Source: Monarcha castaneiventris obscurior
Lineage: Eukaryota > Chordata > Aves > Passeriformes > Monarchidae
Length of the DNA: 64,000 nt
NCBI GenBank assembly: GCA_026261815.1
Contig: JAMPIT010000848.1
Span: 2,480,001 to 2,544,000 of the forward strand
Reading direction: 5' to 3'
Part shown: one piece after another, positions 36,401 to 49,161 of the stretch
Position numbering within the stretch: the stretch's first letter is position 1
Layout: every line of letters starts with the position of its first letter
Translations under genes and position numbers: made by a program
The notes under the pieces: generated by a model
What the model was told of the DNA's origin: nothing
What the model saw: only the letters and a program-made list of their open reading frames with translations
Databases searched by the model: none

Positions 36401-38467
36401 GCACGGCTCCGAGGATCTTCCCTGTGCTCTGACAGCCCTCGGCTCGTTGCCTCGTGCTCAAGAACTGAGGTTTGGAAGTGTTTGTGTTTAGTCCTCATGC
36501 AGATGATCCAGAGCAGGAGTTCTGGGTGGCAGGCCAGCGGGATGGCAGACCACAGCTCAGCAGGACCACAGGATGCAAAGAAAACCGGGATTTGAATGTG
36601 GTCAGCTTCTGGCAGAGGAGAGTGGGGACAAATGCCAGGGAAACGGCTCTCCCAGCCCCAACCACCCTGTGCTGCGGCTTCCAGCAAAATCACACACCAG
36701 CATTCCTCCACGTGGCCTGGGGAGCTCCCTTCCCCTGGAAGAACATGGAGGTAATGTCAGTAAAGTATCATGGGCAGCATACACAGCAGCCAGATCACCT
36801 CAAAATATCCTCTGCAGCCTGGGCCAGTAGGGAGGGCAGAGGAACAGCCTGGCTGCCCCACACACTCTCACTGCTCTCCACACTCCAATTGCTGCCCTGG
36901 TGACAGGGGTTCCAGGATGCATTTTCCTTCCTGGGGTTTGGTTCATGAGAAGAGCTGCCTTGTAAGATGCTCCTCTGGGGCTATGGCTGACCCCAAACTG
37001 GCTGGGAGCAGCTCCTGAGACAAGCCGAGCCGCAGCCAGGCTGCCATCACCAGCCCTGGGTGACCAGGTGCAGACAGCCATGTAAGTCAAACACTCCCTT
37101 TCTCTATTTCCCTCCCCAAAGCCCTGCAGCAGGTGGAAACCCACCCCAAAGGGTCTTGATTTGAAAGTACAGGGGGGATGCTTTGCAATTTCCAGCCCAG
37201 CCTGGCCCATCCCAACCCAGCCCGGCCCATCCCAGTTCCCAGCGTGGCTGAGGCAGTGCTGCTGCAGCTCCACCACAAGCTGCCAGGCTTTTCCCAGCTT
37301 AGAGGCAGATGGGAGCCCTGCTCTGTTGACCCCTGATAGAAGCTCCTGATATTTTCCGCCTAGGGACACAGGGATCTGGACTGTTTTCACACCATTGCAT
37401 TCCCCCCTTGCATGATGTCTCTGCAGATGGCCCTGGAGGTCTGTGGCCAGCTTGGTGGGGCAGCAGTGCTCTGTGAGGCTCAGAGGGCTCCTCTCACCCT
37501 GGATTGTCTGAGCTCTCTAAAGGAGATCACCAGTGGGCTCCTTGAAGGAGTCATTCCTGCTGATGTGGTCAGAGCCAGGGAGGTGCTGATCTCTCTGCCA
37601 GAAGCAGAACTGGACCAGTTATGCAAGCAGAAGAGGCAATCCACAGTGGCAGGGACCAGCTCAGAATGAGCAGATTCTAATCCAGAGCCTGACACATCCC
37701 AGTGAGTCACGAGTCACAGGCTTTTCTTGCCTTTTTTTTTTTTTACCCATTTTTTAGAGAAAATCATAACCACTGTTCTCAGAAAATGAAGAACTTCCAG
37801 AACAGTCTCCTTCCCATGGCCAGGAGGGCTGTAGGTGCAGGGACCTGACACAGGCAGGGCTTGCATGGCTGAAAGCCAACAGAGTCCCATTCAAAAAGAA
37901 CCAGGGAGTTTTCCAGCAGTTGCTAGTCAAGTGTCCTGCGGGAGAGAGGCAGCGATAGCAGCATCAGGTGGTGGCTGTCACTTGGAGCCTCACTGCCAGG
38001 CAAAGATGGAGCTGTCACCACCAAAGATGGGGACTTCAGCTTGTTTGATGGGCAGTGGCAGCTCAGAGCCTGCAGAGCAGCTCAGGTGGGAGGGTGAAGC
38101 CCTCACCACCCCATCTCCTCCTGCCCCGTGGTGCCAGGGCACTGACAGCTCCTGGCCCAGGAGAACTTATTTCCTGTTTCTGCCTCTGGCCCTGCTTCTG
38201 AAGATGCTGTCCTGAGAAGAAGCCTGGATAATGGGAGGCATTCACAGTGGGGATCTTCACTCTCCCGGGGGAACAGCAGGACCAAGATGAGACTGTAACA
38301 GCCCTTCTTCCCTTTCCTCACCATGTCAGAGAAACCACCAGTTCATGGGAAGCCCCCATGCCTCAGGGCACCTTTTCCCCAGCCCCAGCTTGCTTTCACA
38401 GGGGGAAATTCATACCACCTTCATATGGCCACAGGCATCATTCATGGGGACCTGCTGCAGGGGATCT

Positions 38468-38605
38468 TAGAACCACAGGATGGTTTGAGATGAAAGGGAT
38501 CTTAATGATTATCCAGTTCCCAATCACCTGCCATGGGCAGGGACACCAAAGTGTCTCAAAGCCCCACCCAGCCCGGCCTTGATCTCCAGGGTTCTCCCAG
38601 GCCTT
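38468..38605 (-). mobile_element. CR1 LINE 3'-end fragment
   Basis: Plus strand: GAACCACAGGATGGTTTGAG, AAAGGGATCTTAATGATTA, CCATGGGCAGGGACACC and CCCAGCCCGGCCTTGA, the reverse complement of a diverged CR1 tail. Confidence 0.75.
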
Positions 38606-41600
38606 GGTCTGCAGGGATCTCCCAGGCTCCTTCTCCTGATCTGCCTCTGTGGGAGTGGTTCCCTAAGACACAGCCATGCCCCTGAGGAGGGAGCACCTCT
38701 GCCGTGCAGATTGGCACCACACTTGGCACAGCTTGAGCTCAGGCAGCAGGAGGCCTGAGGACAATGTCCTCTCCAGCTGTGTCCCCATGCTCCTGCAGTT
38801 CTCCACTGCCCCCTCAGTGCCCACACAGAGCCCCTGCCTGGGCTGTGCTGGGTGCCAGCCCACCAGAACCTCCCCATGCTGTGGGGGCCACCATAAGCCT
38901 GTAAAAGGCCAATCTTGGCTCTTGCTTTGTGGCCAGAGCACAGAAGAAGCCCAGCCAAGCAGGCTGGTTGCTTTTACTTAGACTCAGGACCTGCATGAGG
39001 TAGTCCCCTCCCTGTTCCTTTGTGGGGAGTCTCATTTGGGGGCCACCAGTTTGCAATTAGCAAATCACTGCTCTCCCACCTCCCACAGCACCAGGTCACC
39101 CTGCCCTGGGCAGCCCAACAGCCAGGGGAGAGCACACCCAGCCAAACACCTTTTACAAATCATTCTGCATAGTTCACATTCTCGGCCGGTTTATGAGCAT
39201 TTTAGCTCCTCATATTGATCAGGGCTGGAGCCGAAGTAATTACATTAATCAGAAATAATTTCCCGTGATTTTGAGTCATATTTGAGCTGGTGCCCGGCTC
39301 CTCTGCTCGCCCCTCTGCTCTCTGCTCCCTGGTACATACTTTCCAGGCGACATCGCTGCTTTCATAACCATAGTGAGACCCAGAGGTTTGTTTTTCTCAA
39401 CTGGATTCCACACACACTCTAAAGGTTTCAGTCGTGTCTTTATTGATTTGGCTGGGGAAGGGGACAAGAGGAGGTAGTTTATGTGAAGTTCATGCTTGGG
39501 AAATGTCTCCAGATGTCTCTGGCATCAGGAGGGGACATAGGGAAGGGCTGGGGGCCTGAGACACCTTGGCACATGGAGGCATCTCTTGCTTCAGCTTTTC
39601 CAGTCTTGCTCAGGAGATGGAGAGCAAGCCCAGCCATTCCTTTGTTCCCTGGGGTGGAATTTGGAAGTGGGACTCACCTGGAAAGCCTTTGGCATGAGTC
39701 CTGGGGAGAAGCAGCAGGTCCCCTTGCCAGCTGGTTTGGGTGGTGACCAGTCATTTGGGGTTTTCAAGGGGTGGGAGGGGTGAGCTGGCAGCTCTTCAGT
39801 CCCCCCCAGCCCAGCTTCCCATTGTGCCCAAGGTCCATGCTGAAAGCTCCTGCAGGAGCCAGGCTCCTTCCAATCACCGGGGATGCTGAGAACTGCCCAC
39901 TTCACTGCCTTTGGGAAGGTGCCAGCCACAGCCAGGGGTTTGCAGAGCATCCACTGGAGCTATGCCAGCTGAAGAGGGCTCTCTTTGCTCCAAGTCATTG
40001 CCCTGTCCCAGCATCCTGGATCCACCAGCACCCTGAGATGCTCCTGCTGATGGCAAGCCAGGAGCAGCCCTGGGCATGTGAAGGGCTGTGACATTTGGGA
40101 ACAGACACAGCCTGTGTCACCCGAACCTCTTGCAGCAGCAATTGCTTCCCAGGCACAACACCAGCTGCCTCATGTGTGCAGCACTTGCATCCTCAAAAGC
40201 CTTGCCAGAGTCACAGAAAGCAGGGCTGGAAGGGAGCACAGCCACCACCAAACCCCTCTCGAAAGCAGAGCTGGCACAATTACAAGGTGAGTTTGGAACA
40301 TCACTGGCTGCACATCAGTGAGTGCCTCCACTTGCAGCCTCTTTGATGCTGCAGGGGACATGGCAGCTGTGTGAGAACACACAGCACCCTCGAGCAGGAC
40401 AAGAACTGAAGGAAAAACATTGTCTATTTTAGTCTGAAACCATGAGAAAAATAAAGATAGTCAAAAAGAATGAGCAATTTGATCAGGAAACATGAGTGAG
40501 CCATCCAGCTCCATGGAAAATACAAAGGGTCTGTCAGTAACCACACAAGGTCAGGATCTGGGGATTATATCTTGTCTGAAAGATAAAACTTCTAGTGATA
40601 TTTTTAAAAAGAAGTTTATGTTTGATGATGTTTGATACCAAAAATAAACTCCCAGAGGATCACAATGTCAAATACGTGATGATTTCTGACACTGTTTTCC
40701 AAATAATTATGGAAAACCTCATCTGGCTGAAGTTTCCAAGCTTTGTTTTAAAAAAGACTTATTCTTTGAGTTATCTGATTGTTTTACTTAGGGGGACAAT
40801 TATGAATTGCTCTTGTCTGGACTGCAGGGAAAAAAAAAATCATACAGAAGTTTTGCCCAGGGTTCGATGGGTTTGATATGTCCCTGTTGTCCCTCCACAA
40901 CAGCTGATACAAGGCTGTGCTGTGCTAATGAGAAGCCCCTCAGCCTGAAGGATGAGCTCTTGCTGTAGTTCTGGCTAAGCCAAGCCTTTTCTTGGTTGTG
41001 ATAGTCCATTTGCTCCTCATGTAATTGCTCAGCTCCTTCCTCTTGGCAATGTCAGGCTTTGAGAGCAGAGCCAGCCCCAAGCCCCATTTATCAGTGCTTC
41101 TTTCTAGTGAAACCTACCTAAAAATGTCTGGGAAATGGTGAAGGATCAAGTGTCCCCAGCACCAGGCATCGTTCCTGTCTCTCCTTTGGCAGGGGAGATG
41201 CCCGGCTGCTCCCTTGCCGAGCTGCGTGGCTGCGAGCTTGGAGGGGTCAGCTGGTCCCAGATGTAGCCAAGGTTCCTGATGCAGTTGCCTGACCATCAGA
41301 AACTGGACGGCAGCCCTGAATTCTTTTCTCACAAGTCACTTGGCCAGGCACCAGCTGGTAAATACTTTCAGTCCCTGCATCCCAGGTCTGGGGTGGAAGC
41401 AGCGACCTCAAGGTAAAAGACTGCCTGGCCCATCCCTTGTCCCTTGGGGTGGCCGGTCCTCAGCCTGCCTCCGCTGGCCAGTTAAGGTGTGAGAACCAGA
41501 GGAAATAAAAATGGCCAGACAGGGATGGAAATAGCCATCACCACCTCTCTCGGCTCTTGCTGTTTGAAACCGGAGCCAGATTCATTCTGGGTAGGAAACA

Positions 41601-44600
41601 ACTCTCCCATCCTGCCAAAAGCAGAGATATTTCAAAATTTCCCAAAGCCATGGTGTTTTCCAGAAGTCTCATGAAAAACATCCAGCAGCCACCCCAAAGT
41701 GTCCAACAGCTGAGGGAGACCTGAGGCATCTCCATTTCAGCTCAGGGCTCTTGGTTTTTCCAAGATGGATGTATGTCCAGCTTTCCCTCCAGTGCTGTCC
41801 ACCCTCCGTGGGCAGCCCTGCTCCTCTGCAGTAGGGATTTGAGCCAGGAGTGCCCAGGGAATGTTCTCCCCACTAAGGTGTGAGGCTGGGCTCACCCTAG
41901 ACCCGTGTTTTCACAGCCAGGACCCAGGACAGCCTCAGTGCTCCCTGCCAGAGATGGACACCCAGACCCCGCTCTGACTTCCCCCAGCTCTAGGGAGGGT
42001 GTTTAACACACAAGGTAAAGGAGGGGAGTCTCCAGCAAAGTAAAGGCATGAAGGGAGAACATGCTCAATATCCATCCCAGATGGATGCAATTTCAGCTGA
42101 GCAGGGTGTGCAAATGAGAGCTTTTCTGTGTTATTCACGATGGCACGTTAGAACAGCAAACACATTGAAAACTCAGCACTCTAAAATGTAAATTCACTGG
42201 GGCAGTTCCTTCATTTCTATAGAAACAGCAGCGCTTGCCAGCGGCTAACTCAAAGGAGATGTATTCTGATCCCTCTATCAACTATTTTCTTGCACAACTG
42301 ACCACAAAAAAAAAAAATACAACCCCCCAAAAAACCTGACAATAATACCATGGAAACTGCAGAGAGAGAGACATATGGACTTAATTACTTGCTCTAAAAT
42401 CACACGTATGGTACAGAACACATATGGGGTACGTGCTCCACAGGGGAAGGGCCATAACTGAGTATTTATAACATGAACTGCTAACGTGCTGTTCTGGTGC
42501 AACCCTGCACATCAAAACTGGTGCAGGTGCCGATTCCCTGTGCCAGGCTCTGCCTGCAGCCCCTGCAGCGCCAGCACAGCGACCTGGGCAGGCACGTGGG
42601 ACCTGGAGAGATGGGAGAAGGGAAGCTCAAGTCCATGTCACCCATGGAGAATCCTCTTTGGGAAAGCAGATCGTGAGAGACTTTGTGGCTACCCCTCCAG
42701 ATGGCTCCACTGGGCACTTCCAAAACCCAGTAAGGTACCAGTGAGGATTGCCAAAGCCATCGGAAGTGTGGGCAGCTTGCCAAGCATGGGATGCTGGGTT
42801 TGGCCCCACCTGGCTGCTTGGCTCCAGGGTGTTGACTTGACTGAGGCTTGACTCGGGCTCTCTGTCACTGCCTGAGCTCTGACAGCTTCCTGGTGATGGC
42901 AAACCATTGCAGTGATGCCACCTTCCTGCATCTAAATCTCAGTGACAGCAGGTGTAGGGAGAAGCAAGGTCCCCTCTTGTTCAGAGCTGAGGAGAGGGTA
43001 AAGAAGGGACCTGACCCTGTACCCAGGACACATCAGGTGTCAGGGGTTTGGTGTCCAGCGGGCTCCCCTGGGCAGCCCTGAGCCTCAGCCTCTCCCAAGG
43101 GTGCCCTGCTGCCCCCTGAAACCTCTCACACAGTCTCAACTGTCAGCTGCTCCAAGGGTCATTCATTGTGGGAAATGAGAGGTTTTTTTTTCTTTTATCA
43201 GCACTGTCACCTGATTTCCAAGTGGGAAATGAACTCGTGGCCATTAATCAGAAGTCCCTAATAAACACAAGCCTAGAGTAATTAATTGAACTGTCCTCCC
43301 ATGGCAAGGTTGGATCAGCACTTTGGCTCTCCCAAGACACTCCCAGGATGCTTGGTTGAGCTGTAGCCAGTATGGGGGCACTGGCTCCAGAGCAGAAAGT
43401 GGAGCACGAGAGGTGTCTCCAGCCTTAGGTATCAAACCCTCGGGCTTGTGAGCACCTGTCAGTGGGTACTGAAGCCCCCTGCCAGTGAGTTCAGAGCAAT
43501 GTGCCATCCTCATGCCTCCTCTGCCACAGGCAGGGCTGCCAGAGCAGATCCCTGGACCCCCAGATATGGCTTGGGTGATGCACAGAGCTGGAACTCCAAC
43601 ATGCAGAGCAGCAGCTCCAGCACTGGGGTAAGTGACAGCAGCCTTTGGAAAGTGGCCTGCTATTCCCACAAGCTGCCATGACCTCGTTAACAGCCTGATT
43701 GCAGCTAATGAAGCAAAGCCAAAGTGGAGATTTGGGGTGGTAATGTGAGAGATCAGCCCGTGCTCCTCCCTGCTGGGCTGTGCCCTCCCTGCTCCATGCC
43801 CTGGCTTCTGGACTCTGGCAAGTGTGGAGCTGAGGTCGGGATTGCTGCTCAGGTGACTGAGAACCTGTTTCACAAAGGCAAAATGGAGGGAATAAATGCT
43901 GGAGGAAGAGATGGGGCATCACTCTTGGTTGCATGGTTTTGGTGATCTGCTCATAGCACCCAGCACCTCCTGTGCGTTTGCCAACACATACCTGATATCC
44001 AGCAGCAGTTCTCATCATGCCTGAGTGATACAGAGAGTCTGTGCACAGCCACCAGGATCCATCCCTTGGGCTGGCACAGGAGTAGTCCTGGCCCCCAGAA
44101 CACAGGCAAGGGGCAGGGGTGCAGGAGAGGAGCCAGGGAGAGCTGCAGGACATCCTGTGTCCTTATGCTCAGGCCTTTCCTTTGAGCTCCGGGCTCACAA
44201 AGTCTCCTCTCACATCTTGTGATAAGATCTGAGGAATGGGAATATGGAGAAGTGGCTCTGTCTAGTGTAGGTCTTGAGGTGCTTAGGTTTGTCTTTCCTA
44301 AGAGGCAGCCTCACATCCTCGGTCACAGGGGACAAGAGAAAAGCTTGCACAGGGCAGACTGAGTAAGCATTGGGAGGCAACTGCTGAGCACCTGCTTCTC
44401 TTCCCCAAACTTGGATTTATAATTCTCACAACTGATTAAGATGGTCATAATACCTCAGGGGCTGCATTTGTATTTACAAGGCTTAAAATCAGCAGGGTCA
44501 GACTGCAGCCTTCTCTGCATTACGTACCCAGGACAATGCAACACTGCGTGCATCCAACCACCCCACCCCAGCAGCCTCCCCAGGTGGCCACAGTCCCTCT

Positions 44601-45127
44601 CAGGATGGGGATGATGTGCCAGCAGCAGCACCACCACAGCAAATCCATTTCCAGCTCCTTTGGCTGACTCACCCCGCTTCCACAGCCTGCCATGCACTGG
44701 GTGCAGCATTAAATACAGGGGTGGGTGCCCTGTTCCTGCCTGGTCATGGCATTGTCCCACAGCAGCAGGGACAGTCCTGTCAGTCCCTTCAAATCCTAGG
44801 AGGAAGATACCAACTCTGCCTGGACAGACCTTGATCAGCAGGCTGGGGCATGAACCTTCCCTCCCAGGCTAGGAGAAGGGATCTGGATCACCCCACCAGC
44901 CTGGTTCCCCAGCCTCTCTCCCCTGCTCCCCAGGGACAGCACAGCATCCCTTCCCTGCCCTCCTTGTCTCAGCGGACAGCATATTCTCACCTTGAGGAGA
45001 GTGGAAATGGCAGCTGGAATGTGGGCTGGAAAAAAAAGAAAGAAAAAAAAAAAAGAAAATCTTGAGGCTTATCCAAACCTACTCATGTTTATATTGGAGC
45101 CTGTGAGTGACATCAGAGCAGGGAGAG

Positions 45128-45133
45128 TATAAA
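45128..45133 (+). promoter_or_regulatory. CCN5: CCN5 TATA box
   Basis: TATAAA lies 101 nt upstream of the CCN5 start codon, in GGAGAGTATAAACACC. A start site about 30 nt downstream would give a 5' UTR of about 75 nt. Just upstream, near 45108-45115, TGACATCA resembles a CRE/AP-1 site with one mismatch. Confidence 0.65.
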
Positions 45134-45233
45134 CACCAGCAGGACCTACTCTGGGCTTTCAAACCTGCGAACACACCACTGCCTCCAAACTGCCTAGGGG
45201 GTGATGTGCTGAAGTGGCAGAGGGGAGAGCACC

Positions 45234-45293
45234 ATGAGGCTCCAGCTGGAGAAGCAGCTCCTCTTCCTCTCCCTCCTCTGCGTTCTCTCCAAG
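45234..45293 (+). CDS. CCN5: CCN5 exon 1: signal peptide
   Basis: ATG in the context ACCATGA, 20 codons with a Leu-rich core ([10 protein letters not shown]) ending in SK, then donor GTAAGG in phase 0. The human protein has the same leader ending in LLSK. Confidence 0.92.
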
Positions 45294-48200
45294 GTAAGGG
45301 AGATGGGGCTCTGGGGCAGCTTTAGCCATGGAGTGCCCTGTTCTGGCAAAGTGAGGTGCAGGGGGGACTGGGGTGTCACCACGAGCCCGGTGGCTCTCGC
45401 CGGCCGGCGGCCAGGCTGTGTTGATGCAGGGGGCAGAGCTGTGCTTGGGAGAGGTGTTTGAGATGAAGCAGCAGGGTCTGAGCGTTCCTGGGCCCAAGGC
45501 TCCGTTGTGCGAGTCCCTGGAGCACGCAGGAATGCCAGCAATGCGCTGTTTGCTCGCCGGCCCTGCAGCTCCCCGGGCTGGGCTACGTTCGGTCCCCCTG
45601 AGCCAGCGAGCAGCAGCTGGGCGGTAGCGGCTGCTCCAGGCTCCTCCAGGCTCCTCCAGGCTCCTCCAGGCTCCTCCATCCCCGCCCAGGCTCCCGAGGC
45701 AGGGGCCAAGCCACGAGCACCAGCCCTGGCATTACTCAGCTCTCCCCACTTCTCGGAACGCTCACGCCAAGCCAATACCTCCGATGGGATTTGGGCTGTT
45801 GTAGCGATTTTTTTTTTTTTTCTCTTGGACTCTGTGTGAAAATTTTTGCCTGTGCAGAGAACAGGAATGTTGAAAAGTTTGGGGCATCTCAGCTCCAAGT
45901 TCTAATCCCCAAGCAGGGATGTCGTGGCAATGTGGTGTCTGTTTGACTCTCCTCCCAGAAAGTTCAGATCTCTGACAGGAGCCATACTGTCATCTAGAGA
46001 CAAGTAAATTACAAGGAGCAGGGGAAAATGGATTTATGGCTTGGCTAATCTTTCTAAAACATCGATTTGTAATAGCAACCTCCTGAAAGATGAAAAATGC
46101 CCTTGGCTGCCTGGGTAAGATGTAACAGAGCAATGATTCTTGCCCCAGGTGCTCACGAGTGCCTGGAGAATCACCAAGGACCATTGTGCTGCCAGCCCAA
46201 ACCTGGCCACCACAGCCAGTCCCTTGGTCCCTGCCACAAGTCTCTCTCTGGTTTCTGTCACATTAATAATGCTGCTCACTGACAGAACTAGAACAAGACC
46301 CAGATTACCCAATCCATTTTGGATATATTTTAAGTTACTGGCACTGACACTTTTACAGCCCCACGGAAAGTATCTGAACTGCTGCAAGTGGGGAACAGAT
46401 AGTGCACCAGCAGCTACCCTCTGTCTGACTCATCATGTCAGACCTGATACCACTGGGAGGAACTGAAAGAAAAAGAAAAATGGTGTCTAAAACCTACATG
46501 GCCTGGCTGAACCCATCACTCTCTTGGCAGACTCAGCAGTCACACCAGTTCCTGAAGCAGGGCAGGGATGAATGTTTTGGTTACACGCTTGCTGTGCTGC
46601 ACATGCTGGCCCTGCATCCAGCAGCATGTGCACGGTGCTGAGCAGCAGGGCTGCCGGGGGGCTCACATGCACTGTCAGGCCAGTACTGGCAAAGGATTTA
46701 CTTCCAAACTGCAGAGCCAACTCTCATGGCTTCAGGCTCTATATGCAACAGCTCTGTCAGATGTGATGTGATGGGATCTCAAGCACTGCCTAAAAAAGCT
46801 GTTGGTGCCAGGGTTGTTGTGCAAGCAGGATGAGCCAAGGGTACAAACATCCACCTGCCCAGGTAAGGTCCCGTGGGCACAGCCCTGGCAGGCAATTGGC
46901 TGAGCAGGCAAAGGACTGCAGTGCACAGCCCTGCCAAAGTGATTACTCAGTCTAGCCACGAGGGAAAACAGCTCCGAGTCCTTGAAAACGTGCCTGTCTC
47001 TGGGCTCCTCGCCCAGTGGGCCAGGCCAGGTGAGGATGCTGCAGTCAGGGACAAGCAGAGGATGCAGCTGGACCAGTGAGGAATGCAGTGAGGTCTGCCT
47101 GGCTTCAGATCCCCACTGCTGATGCAATGTCCTGTTTCCTGTCATGGATGAGAGCTGTTAAGGCTTAGGAGTGAGGTGCTGTGCACTCACCACATGAATT
47201 CAGTCCCTGCAAAGCCACCTCTCCAGCTGGGCACAGCCTGCTGCCTTGGGGCAGGCATGAGGGTGGGCTGCTTTCCCTCCCTCCCTTCCTCCCTCCCACC
47301 GGGCTGCTTGGGGCTGCTGACCTCATTAAATAACCACCTGGGATATTCACCTTGTAGCTCCATCCTCCTCCTGTGTGTTCAGAGCAGCAGTACATTAAAA
47401 TCTCCATCTTGCAGAGTGCTGAGTATCTGAGCATCCCTGATTCTCCGTGGTTTTCCACAGGTGCCCTTCAAAGGGGACAGTCGCTTTCCAGGCTGCTTCG
47501 ACATACTCCCACAGATTTGCAGAGCCTCCCTCCACCAAAAATCTGCCCCCATGACTGAGCCAAGGTTACCTGGCTGCCCCAGTGACAAAGCAGCTGTTGG
47601 CCAAAAACCACCTGTATGGATTCAGCTTTGCCTCCCCAGGTTTGTGCCCAGCTGTGCCGGAGACCATGCTACTGCCCCTGGGTGCCACCCCGCTGCCCCC
47701 GCGGGTCCCCCCTGGTCCTGGATGGCTGTGGCTGCTGCAAGATCTGTGCCCGGCGCCTGGGAGAGCCCTGCGACTTCCTGCACGTCTGTGACCAGAGCCA
47801 GGGCCTCGTCTGTGACTACAGCTCAGCATCTGCAGGGACAGGAGGCACCTGTAACTGTGAGCACTGGGGTGCCCGTTTTCCCCGGGGATACCCCCACACT
47901 CCAGCCCAGCGCCAGTCATTACCTCACTACAGGCATTCCGCAGCACCACCAGGGGAGTGGTTAAGGCTAGGAAAGCAGCTTTCCTGAGGATGATGCACGC
48001 AGCTTGGCCATGGGGCTGTGCCCCATCTCCTGCCAGCTCTTGTGCTGCTTTCTGACCGAGGATTCAGGGTGGCTTCAGTGAGAATGGACAGGGTGGTCCC
48101 AGGGATGCTGCAGTCACCCAGCCCAGGTCTGGAGCCTGGTGGTCCTGCAAAAAAATCTCAGAGAAACTTTTCCTAGCCTGGAAAGCCTGAAGGCAGGATC

Positions 48201-49161
48201 AGAGCCAACGGGCAGGGGGGTTCTCACAGCTTGTGAGTTGTTGCTTTGAAAAACCACAGAGACGAGGAGAGAAGGCAGGGAAGGGGAGGAGGCTGGGTGA
48301 TGAACACGCTGCTGCACACCCATGTCTGCCCTGCACACCGCTCAGTCACTTCTGTGGTCCCCCCACTTCAGTCCCTTTGTGTCAGCCCCACAGTCACCCC
48401 CAGCAGTGCCCCCTGCCATCCCCATCTCTTTGTCACTCTGACGGGCTCCCCGGCTGTCACTTGCAGTTGAAGACGATGAGGAGGGCTGCGAGGTGAACGG
48501 CCGGGTCTATCGAGAGGGGGAGGTTTTCCAGCCCAGCTGCAAAATCCAATGCCAGTGCTTGGACGCGGGCTTCAACTGCATCCCGCTCTGCCAGGAGGAT
48601 GTCCGGCTGCCCACCCCAGACTGCCCCTACCCGCGGCGCGTGGAGATCCCAGGAAAGTGCTGCCCTGAGTGGATCTGTGAAGCCCAGGACCAACACATCC
48701 TCCGGGATGCCAGGGCAGGTAAGATGCAGAGCAGCTCCAGGGAGGGGATGCCCACGCAGGTCTCTGGGGATGGCCCCTTCACCCCAGGCTGCGAAACATC
48801 AGCAGGAGACACCTCACGTTTCGCTGCCACGCAGGGGTCTGCCTGCAGCAGCACAGGGCATCTACACAGCACCTGGCTCCAATCACCCTTTCCCCCCCTC
48901 ACCTCCTTTCTTGCAGCCCCCGGGGCAGTGTCCCCGCTGCTGCGATTCCCCTGCCAGGAGTGGGGCACGGAGTGGAGCGCCTGCTCGGCCACCTGCGGCG
49001 TGGGCTTTGCCACCCGCGTGTCCAACCAGAATCGCTACTGCCGGCTGGAGACCCAGAGGCGGCTCTGTATGCTCAGACCCTGCCCGGCCCTGCCGGCAGC
49101 GCTCCCAGCGGTGAGTGAGGGCTGGGTGGAGCCGCTGCCTCAGTGGAACACGTTTGACTGA
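45234..49161 (+). CDS. CCN5: CCN5 (WISP2) matricellular protein, four coding exons
   Basis: Exons 45234-45293, 47640-47856, 48467-48718 and 48917-49161 join to 257 residues (human 250). CCN proteins are secreted modular regulators of growth factor and integrin signalling. Order seen: signal peptide 1-20; IGFBP module about 21-92 with GCGCC at 49-53; VWC module about 100-170; TSP1 module about 189-235 with WSACSATCG and the basic [13 protein letters not shown]. The C-terminal cystine knot of other CCN proteins is absent, the hallmark of CCN5. Module borders coincide with exon borders, as in all CCN genes. All introns are GT-AG. The place next to ADA on the plus strand matches human synteny. 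The final 16 residues depend on not using a strong donor at 49111. Confidence 0.95.
45631..45678. repeat. 10-bp tandem repeat (CTCCTCCAGG)
   Basis: Five copies, the first and last imperfect, in CCN5 intron 1. Confidence 0.9.
47640..47856 (+). CDS. CCN5: CCN5 exon 2: IGFBP module
   Basis: 217 nt after the acceptor CTCCCCAG. It holds twelve or more Cys, the GCGCC motif and [15 protein letters not shown], all typical of the module. Donor GTGAGC, phase 1. Confidence 0.95.
48467..48718 (+). CDS. CCN5: CCN5 exon 3: VWC module
   Basis: 252 nt after the acceptor ACTTGCAG. It begins with an acidic link, then [18 protein letters not shown] and ends with GKCCPEWIC, the VWC signature. Donor GTAAGA, phase 1. 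Confidence 0.95.
48917..49161 (+). CDS. CCN5: CCN5 exon 4: TSP1 module and stop
   Basis: After the acceptor TTCTTGCAG the frame encodes a short link, the TSP1 module with six Cys, and a tail ending QWNTFD with TGA at 49159-49161. A GTGAGTG donor consensus at 49111 lies in frame inside the exon. If it is used, the last 16 residues would be replaced. Confidence 0.88.

Larger units (their letters stand above)
24546..45100. other. Gene-poor interval between ADA and CCN5
   Basis: About 20 kb upstream of both genes (they diverge from it). I see CR1 fragments at 24.9 and 38.5 kb, a 15-bp minisatellite at 33 kb, scattered AT-rich patches (about 26.5, 35.0 and 39.2 kb), and only short unsupported open frames. 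No known protein family is recognisable on either strand. It may hold regulatory DNA or non-coding RNA exons. Confidence 0.6.

Noticed and set aside
43244..44153. Two overlapping minus-strand frames of about 210-220 codons
   Set aside because: They overlap each other in different phases over stop-poor GC-rich DNA and show no protein features.
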